Shown here piece after piece: positions 33,990 to 43,035 of a stretch of 64,000 bases of DNA. Location: positions 1 through 64,000 of the forward strand of contig NZ_AAXW01000008.1 in assembly GCF_000169335.1 (NCBI RefSeq), given 5' to 3'. The notes beneath the pieces were generated by a model. That model had not been told where the DNA came from. It made no database searches and saw only the letters and a program-made list of their open reading frames with translations. The stretch comes from Crocosphaera chwakensis CCY0110 (GTDB taxonomy: Bacteria; Cyanobacteriota; Cyanobacteriia; Cyanobacteriales; Microcystaceae). How positions within the stretch are numbered: the first letter of the stretch is position 1; the number at the start of each line of letters is the position of its first letter. A program made the position numbers and the translations under genes.

Positions 33990-34778
33990 ATGAAAATTGC
34001 TACTTGGAATGTTAACTCAATTCGGACTAGAAAACCTCATGTTGTTGACTGGTTAACTAATAATTCAATCGATGTTCTCTGTTTACAAGAAACAAAAGTA
34101 ATCGATCAAGATTTTCCGAGAGAACCTTTTGAAGAATTGGGTTATCATGTTTATATTTATGGACAAAAAGCTTATAATGGCGTTGCTATTTTTAGCCGTC
34201 AACCGATGACAGATGTGATCACAGGATTTACCCCTATGGTTGGGGAAGAAATAGCTCAACAGTTTGATGAACAAAAACGGGTTATTTCAGGGGTTATTGA
34301 TGGCATTCGTATTATTAACTTATACGTTCCTAATGGTGCATCTGTAGGCAGTGAAAAATATGAATATAAGTTACAATGGTTTAAAGTTTTAAAAGCTTAT
34401 TTAGATAATTTAATTAAAAAAGAGTCTTATGAATTATGTATTTGTGGAGATTTTAATATTGCTTTAGAAGATAAAGATATTTATAATTCTAAGGGTAAAG
34501 AAAATCATATTATGTCCTCTCCTTTAGAAAGAGAAGCCTTAGAAAAAATATTAAAAATTGGTCTAAAAGATGCTTTTAGAAAATTTACCACAGAAGGGGG
34601 GCATTTTAGTTGGTGGGATTATCGATCAGGGGGACTTCAACGGAATCGGGGCTGGCGTATTGATCATCTTTATCTTACCAATAAATTGTACGAAAAAGCA
34701 GTTAATTGTACAATAGATATAGAACCCAGAAAACAAGAAAGACCAAGCGATCATACACCAGTTATTCTTGAAATCTAA
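33990..34778 (+). CDS. xth: Exodeoxyribonuclease III
   Basis: This AP endonuclease/3'-5' exonuclease acts in base-excision repair. The 262-aa product has the family motifs in order: TWNVNSIRTR, LQETK with the metal-binding Glu, NLYVPNG with the catalytic Tyr, CGDFNIALEDKD, FSWWDYRSGG and RIDHLYLT. The final SDHTPVILEI has the catalytic Asp-His. The next gene, a DNA methyltransferase, starts 21 bp later, so they may be cotranscribed. Confidence 0.94.
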   Translation: MKIATWNVNSIRTRKPHVVDWLTNNSIDVLCLQETKVIDQDFPREPFEELGYHVYIYGQKAYNGVAIFSRQPMTDVITGFTPMVGEEIAQQFDEQKRVISGVIDGIRIINLYVPNGASVGSEKYEYKLQWFKVLKAYLDNLIKKESYELCICGDFNIALEDKDIYNSKGKENHIMSSPLEREALEKILKIGLKDAFRKFTTEGGHFSWWDYRSGGLQRNRGWRIDHLYLTNKLYEKAVNCTIDIEPRKQERPSDHTPVILEI

Positions 34779-34799
34779 GTTAAACTTACTAAGAAAAAT

Positions 34800-36101
34800 A
34801 TGAATCAAAAACGTCCCATTGCTGTTGATTTATTTGCCGGCGTTGGAGGTATGACGCTGGGATTTGAACAAGCTGGTTTTGATGTTTTAGCATCAGTAGA
34901 AATTGATCCTATTCATTGCAGTATTCATCATTATAATTTTCCTTTTTGGACAACGATTTGTACTTCAGTGACAAAGATAACTGCTAACCAAATTAGAGAG
35001 TTATCAAAGATTAAAAATAAGCCTATTGATGTTGTATTTGGTGGTCCTCCATGTCAAGGTTTTTCTTTAATGGGAAAACGGAGTTTAGAAGATGGTCGTA
35101 ATTCTTTGGTTAAGCATTTTATCCGTTTAGTTATAGAGTTACAACCAAAATATTTCATCATAGAAAATGTTCCAGGAATGACCATTGGTAAACATAAAAT
35201 TTTTTTAGAAGAAATTTTTAATGAATTTGCTAAAAATAACTATCAAGTCAAAACAGATTATCAAAATTTAAACGCTGCTAATTATGGGGTTCCTCAACTG
35301 AGAGAAAGACTTTTTTTACTAGGAGCAAAACAAGGGTTGATTCTACCGAATTATCCTAATTTTGTTACTCAATATAATCAACAGGATAATTTATTTCTTC
35401 CTACAACTCCAAATGTTAAAGATGCTATTCAAGACTTACCAGAAGTCAATCACTATCCTGAATTAAATTATCGAGATTGGGTAATAGCTGACTATGGAAA
35501 ACCAAGTGGTTATGTAAAAAATCTTAGAGATTTATCTAATGTAATTGATGATTATTCTTATTCAAGAATATATAATAAACAATTATTAACTGCTAGTTTA
35601 AGAACCAAACACACACAAAAATCTATAGACAGATTTAATAATACTCCTCAAGGAAAAATTGAACCCATCAGCCGGTTTTTAAAGTTGCATCCTGACGGTT
35701 TTTGTAATACTTTAAGAGCAGGAACTCCCAGTAATCGTGGGGCCCATACGTCTCCTCGTCCCATTCATCCTTTTACCCCTAGATGTATTACAGTAAGAGA
35801 AGCTGCAAGACTCCATTCATACCCTGACTGGTTTCGATTTCATGTCACAAAATGGCACGGGTTTCGACAAATTGGTAACTCCGTTCCTCCCTTATTAGCA
35901 AAAGCTATTGCTCAAGAAGTTATCAAAGTCCTTGAAATTTCACCGATTAAACCAATGACTAAATATAAATTAGAAAACGAAGAGATATTAAGTTTTAATA
36001 TCTCTCAAGCAGCTAAATATTATAATGTAAGTCCTGATGTTATTGGGAAAAGAACCAGAAAAAAATATATTACTTATCATAACGTTACAACTAATATCTA
36101 A
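34800..36101 (+). CDS. C5-cytosine DNA methyltransferase
   Basis: This enzyme transfers a methyl group from SAM to C5 of cytosine in DNA. The 433-aa product has motif I (DLFAGVGGMTLGFEQAGFD, cited in part), motif IV GGPPCQGFS with the catalytic Cys, motif VI ENVPG, motif VIII QLRERLF, a target-recognition region (~205-320), and motifs IX-X ending in RQIGNSVPPLLA. No restriction endonuclease gene is adjacent, so it is probably solitary. Cyanobacteria with many HIP1 sites often have a solitary C5 enzyme for CGATCG; that assignment is only a hypothesis here. Confidence 0.9.
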   Translation: MNQKRPIAVDLFAGVGGMTLGFEQAGFDVLASVEIDPIHCSIHHYNFPFWTTICTSVTKITANQIRELSKIKNKPIDVVFGGPPCQGFSLMGKRSLEDGRNSLVKHFIRLVIELQPKYFIIENVPGMTIGKHKIFLEEIFNEFAKNNYQVKTDYQNLNAANYGVPQLRERLFLLGAKQGLILPNYPNFVTQYNQQDNLFLPTTPNVKDAIQDLPEVNHYPELNYRDWVIADYGKPSGYVKNLRDLSNVIDDYSYSRIYNKQLLTASLRTKHTQKSIDRFNNTPQGKIEPISRFLKLHPDGFCNTLRAGTPSNRGAHTSPRPIHPFTPRCITVREAARLHSYPDWFRFHVTKWHGFRQIGNSVPPLLAKAIAQEVIKVLEISPIKPMTKYKLENEEILSFNISQAAKYYNVSPDVIGKRTRKKYITYHNVTTNI

Positions 36102-36136
36102 TTTTTAAACAATCATCATATGAATTTATAATTTTC

Positions 36137-36247
36137 GATATTATTGCTGCTAATTATCTAGCCAAAAAAGGTTTAGGCGAGAAAATTTCAGGGATTTATA
36201 CTTTTGGTGCGCCTCGTATCGATCTTTATTATTTGAACTACTTCTAG
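36137..36247 (+). pseudogene. Lipase (class 3 type) fragment
   Basis: An open segment encodes IIAANYLAKKGLGEKISGIY and continues TFGAPRI, a match by eye to the region after the nucleophile elbow of class 3 lipases, including the GxPR-like motif. It stops at 36245-36247. The nucleophile Ser region and the C-terminal Asp/His parts are absent. It is a fragment joined directly to a HepT-like gene. Confidence 0.5.
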
Positions 36248-36582
36248 AAATAGAAGAAGCAATTCGTAGAATTGAGCGTAGGTTTACAATTATACAAAAA
36301 CCAGATGACTTTATCGTTAATGATGAAGGTCTTGACCGATTAGATAGTATTAGTATGATGCTAATTACAATCAGCGAAAATATTAGAAGAATTGATAGAA
36401 TGATGGGAGATGTTTTAAATAATCGTTATCCTGAAATTCCTTGGTCAGATGTCAAGGGAATTAGAAATATTTTAGCCCATGATTACTTTAATATAGACCC
36501 AGAGGAAATTTACAAAATTTGTGCCAGTGATCTCTTGATTTTGAAGCAGGTATTGACTAGAATGCGTCGAGACTTATTTTAA
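36229..36582 (+). pseudogene. HepT-like toxin gene without its start
   Basis: The frame from about 36229 encodes LFELLLEIEEAIRRIERRF, and on to RNILAHDYFNIDPEEI, i.e. a nearly complete HepT (DUF86) protein with its Rx4HxY active-site motif (RNILAHDY). Its original start codon is missing, because the upstream DNA is a lipase fragment in another frame. The first in-frame ATG is at 36355, which would remove a third of the four-helix bundle. No MntA nucleotidyltransferase partner is present. It is probably inactive. Confidence 0.7.
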
Positions 36583-36761
36583 TTAATTAGTAAAAGTCTA
36601 TTTTAAAAAGTTATAAATTAGTTGAATGGTACAACAATGAAACCTAAATAGTCTTTAATAAAGATGAAAACTATATGATTAAAAGATGAAATGAATATGA
36701 CAGCTTGAATAACTAAGATAAGTTATAGTAGAGAAGTTTGTAAGCTTTCAATGATTAAAGA

Positions 36762-37328
36762 ATGGAATTAGTTAATATAACTTTTTTAGGATTAGGGTTA
36801 GCTGCTGATGCTTTTGCTGTCTCTTTGAGTAGTGGTTTTATGATTCAGCGAATCAAACTCAATAAAGCCTTAAAAATAGCTTTATTTTTCGGTCTCTTTC
36901 AAGCTATCATGCCCTTGATTGGTTGGTTAACAGGTTTGTCTTTTAGAGCATTTATGAGCAATATCGATCATTGGATTGCCTTTATTTTACTATTCGGTAT
37001 TGGTAGTAAAATGATTTATGAAGCTTATAAGGATATGGATGATGATGATAAATTTAATCCCTTAGATACTTATACCTTATTTGCCTTAGCTGTTGCCACC
37101 AGTATTGATGCTTTAGCAGCCGGATTAGGATTATCCTTATTAAAAACCTCTATTTTATTACCTTGTACTCTCATCGGTTTAATTACCTTTTCCTTATCAT
37201 TTATCGGCGTGTTTATCGGACATAAGTTTGGTGGTGTGTTTAACCAAAAAATTGAAGTAATTGGTGGTTTAACCCTAATTTTAATTGGTAGTAAAATTCT
37301 CCTTGAAGACTTAGTTAAGCCAATTTAA
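36762..37328 (+). CDS. mntP: Manganese exporter MntP
   Basis: This small inner-membrane efflux pump lowers cytosolic Mn2+. The 188-aa protein has six predicted membrane helices in two related halves; the half-signatures GLAADAFAVSLS (helix 1) and VATSIDALAAGLGLS (helix 4) carry the conserved Asp residues. I looked for a yybP-ykoY Mn riboswitch in the 180-bp leader and could not recognise one. The uptake operon mntCAB lies at the right end of the window. Confidence 0.93.
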   Translation: MELVNITFLGLGLAADAFAVSLSSGFMIQRIKLNKALKIALFFGLFQAIMPLIGWLTGLSFRAFMSNIDHWIAFILLFGIGSKMIYEAYKDMDDDDKFNPLDTYTLFALAVATSIDALAAGLGLSLLKTSILLPCTLIGLITFSLSFIGVFIGHKFGGVFNQKIEVIGGLTLILIGSKILLEDLVKPI

Positions 37329-37380
37329 ACATCTTATGATACCCTAGGGACTTACAAGTATCGCTAGGAAACTGAGTCCA

Positions 37381-38061
37381 GTGTCCAAACAAAAATCAGG
37401 AATCATTCTCTTACTCGTCTTTTGTGTTGCCGTAACCATTATTGGTATTGTCCTTTTAAGGGAACTAGACCCCGAAAAACTACAAGTTTGGTTAGGAGAA
37501 ATGGGCATTTGGGCCCCAATTCTTTATATGATTCTCTATACCATTGCCACCCTATTTATCCTACCTTCTACCCCTCTTAACTTAACGGGGGGTGTCCTAT
37601 TTGGTATTTGGTGGGGAACCCTTTGGACTACCCTTGCTGCTTTGTTAGCTGCGGTTATGGCTTTTCTATTTACTCGCACCATTGGCCGAGACTATATGAG
37701 TCGTAAACTAGCAGGAAAATGGGAAGCCATTGACGGCGAAATGTATCATGGTGGCTTATTTTACATGATAGCTATTCGTTTAATGCCTATTATTCCCTAT
37801 GGTATTGTCAACTTTGCTGCCGGACTTACTTCTATTCGATTTCGGGATTATTTTGTAGGAACTACAATCGGCACTTTACCCGGTATTTTACCCTTTGTAA
37901 TGATGGGTGCTGGTTTTCAATCTCTTTCTCAAGGGGATATTATGCCTTTATTATTATCCTTAGCCTTGACAGGAATTTTGGTCGGGGGAGGGACTTGGTA
38001 TAGTCGTCGTCGTCAGTTTCCTAAGAAAAGTGTAGAAAAAGCAACTCAAGATAATCATTAA
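37381..38061 (+). CDS. TVP38/TMEM64 (VTT-domain) membrane protein
   Basis: The 226-aa membrane protein starts at GTG. It has a first helix at 5-25 and the VTT/SNARE-associated core (~55-180), with LPSTPLNLTGGVLFG and the conserved FxxGLTxxxxxxxF-like NFAAGLTSIRFRDYF. Relatives (DedA/TVP38) are thought to be lipid scramblases or transporters; the substrate is unknown. It is 52 bp after mntP and could share its transcript. Confidence 0.88.
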   Translation: MSKQKSGIILLLVFCVAVTIIGIVLLRELDPEKLQVWLGEMGIWAPILYMILYTIATLFILPSTPLNLTGGVLFGIWWGTLWTTLAALLAAVMAFLFTRTIGRDYMSRKLAGKWEAIDGEMYHGGLFYMIAIRLMPIIPYGIVNFAAGLTSIRFRDYFVGTTIGTLPGILPFVMMGAGFQSLSQGDIMPLLLSLALTGILVGGGTWYSRRRQFPKKSVEKATQDNH

Positions 38062-38244
38062 AGATGATGACTGATAGCGTTTATTTTAACGGGTGGGGTT
38101 GACCTTAATTTCTCACTCGTTCTCTGTTAAATAGAATTAAATAATCATTGGTATGTTTATCTCACTTTGTGCAAAAAGGTTTAAATCTTGTCAGTAATAA
38201 AGCTAAAAGTACCAGTGTTTGATTGTTTTTCAAAACAAACCACT

Positions 38245-39504
38245 TTACCATAACTTATTCTTATTAAATTTTTTAGTTGGCTTTTTCATTGACAATAATA
38301 ATTCTTCGTATTTCTCTAAAATAGGTTCAAAATTATACACCTTTTTAGCATACTCTCGACCTTGCTCTCCTAAGGATTTAACTATTTGAGGATTTAAGTA
38401 TAAATGTTCTATTGCTGAAGCTAATCCTTCAGCATCTTCTGGGGGAACCACTAAACCCCCGCCACTTTTTTCAATAGCCCTTGCTGCAGTTCCATTAGCA
38501 GGAACGGAAGCAATAATCGCCTTGCCACTGGCCAATAATACTTGGATTTTAGAAGGCATATTAAAAGAAATGACGTTATGTTTTTGCATCACCATACCAA
38601 TATTAGCTGCTGCTAACATTTCAGGTAACTTATGTCTAGGTTGAAAGGGCTTCAAAATAACATTAGTGGCTTTTTTCCGCTCACAATATCTTTGTAATCT
38701 TTCTAAAGCTTCTTCTTTCCCAACAATGACAAAAGCTATATCGTCAATATGGTTGAGCTTAACGGCTGCATCAATTAAAATCTCTAAAGGCTGAGTTAGG
38801 GCAATATTACCTGAATAAAGAACGACAAATTTGCCTTCTAAGTTATTTTCTTGGCGAAAGTAGTTTTTTTCTTGAATTAGGGGTTTGATAAAGTTGACAT
38901 CTACCCAATTAGGAATTTCTATAATTTTTTCTTTAGGAACTTTTTTTTCTAACAGATTTTCTGTAAATCCATCACTAATAACACTGATTTTGGTAGCTGC
39001 TTTATAAGCAAAATTTTCTAACCATGTAAACAATCGAATCATTTTTGGATTGCGAATTAATCCTACATGAACCGCAGCATCCGGTAAAATGTCTTGTAAA
39101 TTTAACACAATGGGTGTTCGGTACAACCAACTGAGAATGGCTGCCGGAACACAAACCGGTAAACCAGGAATGGTTAGAAAGATAACATCAGGACGAGAAC
39201 CATTTAAAACCTGAAAAAAACTTAAAATAACAAAACTAATCTCGAATAAAGCCCGATTTTTAAAATTTCTCTGACGAGAAATCCACACGAAATTTCGTTG
39301 AATTCTAACTCCATTAATATTTTCGGTTGAATATAATTTACCTCGATACTCTGGAGAAATTTCATTATTAGGATACCAAGGCATGGCTGTCACCACTCGC
39401 ACTGTATGTCCCTTTTTAACTAACCCTTCAGCTAACTCTGTCATTAAAGGAGCAATGCCAATGGGTTCGGGATGATAATTATACGAGTAAATAAGGATGC
39501 GCAT
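38245..39504 (-). CDS. Glycosyltransferase family 4 (WcaI-like)
   Basis: The 419-aa GT-B enzyme probably adds a sugar to an exopolysaccharide or cell-surface glycan precursor. The N-terminal half starts with IYSYNYHPEPIGIAPLMTEL, typical of WcaI-like transferases. The nucleotide-sugar domain has VLYSGNIALTQPLE and, near 325-340, the FNMPSKIQVLLASGKAII region that takes the place of the EX7E motif. Donor and acceptor cannot be predicted. There is no surrounding glycan cluster. Confidence 0.88.
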   Translation of the reverse strand: MRILIYSYNYHPEPIGIAPLMTELAEGLVKKGHTVRVVTAMPWYPNNEISPEYRGKLYSTENINGVRIQRNFVWISRQRNFKNRALFEISFVILSFFQVLNGSRPDVIFLTIPGLPVCVPAAILSWLYRTPIVLNLQDILPDAAVHVGLIRNPKMIRLFTWLENFAYKAATKISVISDGFTENLLEKKVPKEKIIEIPNWVDVNFIKPLIQEKNYFRQENNLEGKFVVLYSGNIALTQPLEILIDAAVKLNHIDDIAFVIVGKEEALERLQRYCERKKATNVILKPFQPRHKLPEMLAAANIGMVMQKHNVISFNMPSKIQVLLASGKAIIASVPANGTAARAIEKSGGGLVVPPEDAEGLASAIEHLYLNPQIVKSLGEQGREYAKKVYNFEPILEKYEELLLSMKKPTKKFNKNKLW

Positions 39505-39764
39505 ATCCTGATAATTAAAATTAAATTAAAGTAAACAAATTTATAATTGAGCAATTTTAGGGTCTACTAGCTGGTAATCATAAAGTATCTTGGCTAACTT
39601 TAAACATATATTGATACCTAATATCCTATATTCAAACTCAATCAATCCTAAAGGTCAAGAGAAGTTTTTAAAGACTTAACCGAGACTGACTCAGATAACT
39701 TTAACAAGAAATTCCTAAAAATGGTTAAGATAGATAATAGGCGACCTTCTTCCCAGTGCGATTC

Positions 39765-41000
39765 ATGACAGTATCTTCTGATAATTACCCTAAAGTGTTA
39801 ATTCGTCCCGTCCAATATCGGGACATTGACTGGTTAGAAGCTATGACGAGTCAAACTAACCAGATGGCTAAAAATTCAGCCTCTTTTCAAGAACAACTGC
39901 AACAAGTTCGGCGTTGGTTTGGACTCCTTAAGTTTCTTAGCTGGTTTCCCAATACCTTTCAAAACCATTTTCGTGTCTATGTGGCTGAGCTACCCCAAGG
40001 ATATGACAATAAACTAAAAGGGTTTATTCATATTTCTCCTTTCAATCGAGTACGTAGTACCTGGCGAGTAGAAAGGGTGATGGTTGCTTGTGATGAAGGA
40101 GAAGCAGATTTACTTACTAATCCTAAAGGGGTAGGTTCCCAACTATTGCGCTATTGCTTAGAAACTGTTTGGGAAGCAAGAACTTGGGTGTTAGAAGTAA
40201 ATATTAATGAAAAAAATACTCTAGCTTTATATCGTCAAAATGGCTTTCAACCCTTAGCTCAATTAACCTATTGGTTATTAGATTCACAATTATTACAAAC
40301 CCTCGCTGAACAAAATACAGAGTTACCCAATTTACTGCCAGTCAGTAACGCTGATGCTCACTTATTGTATCAGCTAGATTGTGTTTCTATGCCTCCTTTA
40401 CTTAGGCAAGTTTTTGATCGAAATCCACAGGATTTTAAAACTCGTTTTTTCGCGGGGTTATGTTCAAAATGGCAGCAATGGTTTAATGAAAAAGAAATAG
40501 CACAAGGCTATGTTTTTGAACCCCAAAGAAAAGCAGCTATTGGCTATTTCAAGTTAACTCTTTCTAAAGAGGGTTCTCAACCTCATCAGGCACAGTTAAT
40601 TGTTCATCCTGCTTACACTTGGCTTTATCCGAAGTTACTAGGGCAAATGGCACAAATTGTCCAAAAATATCCTAGTCAAAATTTAGAATTAGTATCAGCA
40701 GACTATCAACATGAGCGGGAAGAATACCTAGAAAAATTAGGAGCAAATCCCATAGAACGTACTTTGCTTATGTCTCGTTCTGTCTGGCATAAACTGAGAG
40801 AAACTAAACCCGAAGGACTTCATCTATCAGAGATGCTACAGGGATTACAAGCTGTTCCTCGTACCCCTATTCCTACTCGTTTTTCCTGGGCTAAAAAATC
40901 AGTTAATCTTGTAGAAAAAAATAAAATAAATCCTCAGCACTATCATCCTAAAGATAATAATAACTCGTTGGATTCTTCAGAAAAAATTGATCAAGAGTAA
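39765..41000 (+). CDS. GNAT-family N-acetyltransferase
   Basis: The protein is about 411 aa from the ATG at 39765; a GTG three codons earlier is also possible. Residues ~10-165 form a GNAT domain, with the CoA-binding region at GVGSQLLRYCLETVW and the final strand at NTLALYRQNGFQPL. Residues ~180-350 seem to be a second, divergent GNAT-like fold, so this may be a tandem-GNAT protein. The C-terminus is Asn/Asp-rich. The substrate is unknown. Confidence 0.78.
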   Translation: MTVSSDNYPKVLIRPVQYRDIDWLEAMTSQTNQMAKNSASFQEQLQQVRRWFGLLKFLSWFPNTFQNHFRVYVAELPQGYDNKLKGFIHISPFNRVRSTWRVERVMVACDEGEADLLTNPKGVGSQLLRYCLETVWEARTWVLEVNINEKNTLALYRQNGFQPLAQLTYWLLDSQLLQTLAEQNTELPNLLPVSNADAHLLYQLDCVSMPPLLRQVFDRNPQDFKTRFFAGLCSKWQQWFNEKEIAQGYVFEPQRKAAIGYFKLTLSKEGSQPHQAQLIVHPAYTWLYPKLLGQMAQIVQKYPSQNLELVSADYQHEREEYLEKLGANPIERTLLMSRSVWHKLRETKPEGLHLSEMLQGLQAVPRTPIPTRFSWAKKSVNLVEKNKINPQHYHPKDNNNSLDSSEKIDQE

Positions 41001-41035
41001 GTTGCTAGAAAAAACCTAATGATACACTAGACAGA

Positions 41036-42565
41036 CTAAAGAGTTTTCTCTATTCTAGATTTATTGTATTTCTCTAGTGTTTCTTCAACCACTAAATTTG
41101 TATAATCATAGCAATTTCTTCCTTTGTTTTTTGATCGATAAAGAGCGTGATCCGCAGCATCAATTAACTTTTGAGAAGAATAAAAGGGATGGCAATGAGT
41201 ATGAGCAATACCTATACTTAAAGTAATATATTGATTGATTTGAGACTGCTTATGCTCAAGTTTTAAATTACTAATATATTTTTGTAAATTTTTTGCTACT
41301 TTAATTGCTCCGTCTAAGTTAGTCTTAGGTAAAATCATGGCAAATTCTTCTCCTCCAAATCTTGCTGCTAAATCGGCCGGACGTTGTGCAGCTTTTTCTA
41401 TGGCTTTGGCTACTTGTTTTAGACATTCATCTCCTTGAGGATGTCCATAACGATCATTATATTTTTTAAAGTAATCAACATCACATAAAATTAAAGATAA
41501 AGGCTCTCTTTGTCTACTTAATCGGTTCCATTCTTTTTTAAGATAAGTGTCAAAATAATAACGATTAGCAATTTGTGTCAATCCATCTAAACTAGCTAAT
41601 TTACTGAGTTCTTTATTGGTTTTAGTCAGTTGCAATTCTACCTCTTTTCGTTCTTTAATTTCTTGATTAAGTTGCAATAAAGTCTTAGTTAAAGAAAAAA
41701 TTAAAAGTCCAGTTAAGAAAGCGATAATGATTCCACCTATTGTAATCCATAACATTGATAAAGAATAGAATGGCCAACCATGAACAGGGATAGCAGCTAA
41801 CTGCCAAGAACCATTCGGTAGAGTTACATTTAAACTAACTGGATTATTGGTAAAAATGGCTTCTTTTCCCCAGAAAAATTGACCCTTTTCTCCTAATCCA
41901 TCATATCCTCTAATACTATATTCTAAATCATTTTCTTTGTTTAAGATTCCTGCTTCTTTTAATAAGATATCTTGTTCAATACCGATACTAACCATTCCCC
42001 AATACTCCCCACTTTCAGCAACACCATTAGAAGGGGTTAAAAAGACAGGAGTTCGCGTAATGAACACCATCCCCCCTTGAGGAAATAAATCAACTGGACC
42101 TGATAAAACGGTTTTTTTTGTTTTAATTGCCCTTTCAAATGCTTCTTTTGCTTCGGGAATTTTTAACGGTTCAAACCCTAACGCTTCTTCTTGTCCTTCT
42201 AAAGGATAAAGATGAGTACAAATAGAATTTTTAAATAAAGCAGCACTGGGAATTCCGTTAACTTTAGCCACAATAACTTTTGTTAAATCTTCAAATTCTT
42301 TTTGAGTAATGTCAGAATTCTGAGTAGAAATATAAGCAACTAATCCTCGCATTAAAAATATTCTTTCATTTAATACACCTTCTAATTTTGCTCTTGTGGT
42401 ACTCAGTTCATTTAAAACATGATTTCGATTAGCCTCAAGGAATCTATTGTGTTCTAAATTGACTAATATAGTAGTAAAAATTAAGATAATAATGACAGAT
42501 AAAACGCCAAAAACATAGGGTAAAAGACAAAATTTTTTTTTATTGATTATTGTTAAAATAAACAT
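41036..42565 (-). CDS. CHASE-domain diguanylate cyclase
   Basis: This membrane receptor makes c-di-GMP. The 509-aa product has an N-terminal helix (~12-35), an extracytoplasmic CHASE sensory domain (~70-260), a second helix (~272-295), a short coiled coil and a GGDEF domain. The active-site loop is FGGEEF, and RPAD five residues before it fits the allosteric I-site (RxxD), so product inhibition is likely. All catalytic features look intact. No EAL domain is present. The signal is unknown. Confidence 0.92.
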   Translation of the reverse strand: MFILTIINKKKFCLLPYVFGVLSVIIILIFTTILVNLEHNRFLEANRNHVLNELSTTRAKLEGVLNERIFLMRGLVAYISTQNSDITQKEFEDLTKVIVAKVNGIPSAALFKNSICTHLYPLEGQEEALGFEPLKIPEAKEAFERAIKTKKTVLSGPVDLFPQGGMVFITRTPVFLTPSNGVAESGEYWGMVSIGIEQDILLKEAGILNKENDLEYSIRGYDGLGEKGQFFWGKEAIFTNNPVSLNVTLPNGSWQLAAIPVHGWPFYSLSMLWITIGGIIIAFLTGLLIFSLTKTLLQLNQEIKERKEVELQLTKTNKELSKLASLDGLTQIANRYYFDTYLKKEWNRLSRQREPLSLILCDVDYFKKYNDRYGHPQGDECLKQVAKAIEKAAQRPADLAARFGGEEFAMILPKTNLDGAIKVAKNLQKYISNLKLEHKQSQINQYITLSIGIAHTHCHPFYSSQKLIDAADHALYRSKNKGRNCYDYTNLVVEETLEKYNKSRIEKTL

Positions 42566-42972
42566 TTCACCGTTCCCTAACGAGCAAAATAAAGTTAATG
42601 AGCGTTATTAAAAAAAGCTAATCTATTAAAAATGGATTTAGATAGTTATAGGGTTAAGGAACAATGACTATTTCTTAATAAATAGTTAATATACATTCTA
42701 TTGATTTTTATTAAACTGTCAACATTGCTATACTCATATCTTGCCCCTTCGATTACATGAGCTAGTTTAGGGAGGCAAGAGGCAACAGGCAATCCGCAAT
42801 AGTATTTCATTTTGACGCTAACTTATTCACAATTGATTACCTTCTGATAATTATTAAGTTTTCTTGTACTGATGCAAGATGTCAGTACAGCACCATACTG
42901 CTACGGAAAAGACAAGAGGCAAGAGTAAAATTAAAATGTCCTAATGTATGTTTGTAATGCTATCGTTAGCAT
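42566..42972. other. Gap with two small inverted repeats
   Basis: The region between the diguanylate cyclase start and the apcE terminator is AT-rich and has no convincing gene. TGTACTGA (42865-42872) and TCAGTACA (42882-42889) form a perfect 8-bp inverted repeat, and AATGCTA/TAGCATT (42956-42973) forms a second hairpin next to the apcE terminator. The first could be an operator for the cyclase gene, but it lies 300 bp upstream of its start. Confidence 0.4.
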
Positions 42973-42999
42973 TATAAAAAAGACGCGATCGCTCGCGCC
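42973..42999 (-). terminator. Intrinsic terminator of apcE
   Basis: On the minus strand GGCGCGA and TCGCGTC (42982-42999) form a 7-bp stem around a GCGA loop, followed by a run of six T. A HIP1 octamer is part of the hairpin. Confidence 0.8.
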
Positions 43000-43035
43000 T
43001 TTTATCATACAACTTTAGGGAATGATTAAATGACC

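Noticed and set aside
36590..36761. yybP-ykoY manganese riboswitch upstream of mntP
   Set aside because: The leader is AT-rich and I could not find the conserved loops of this riboswitch.
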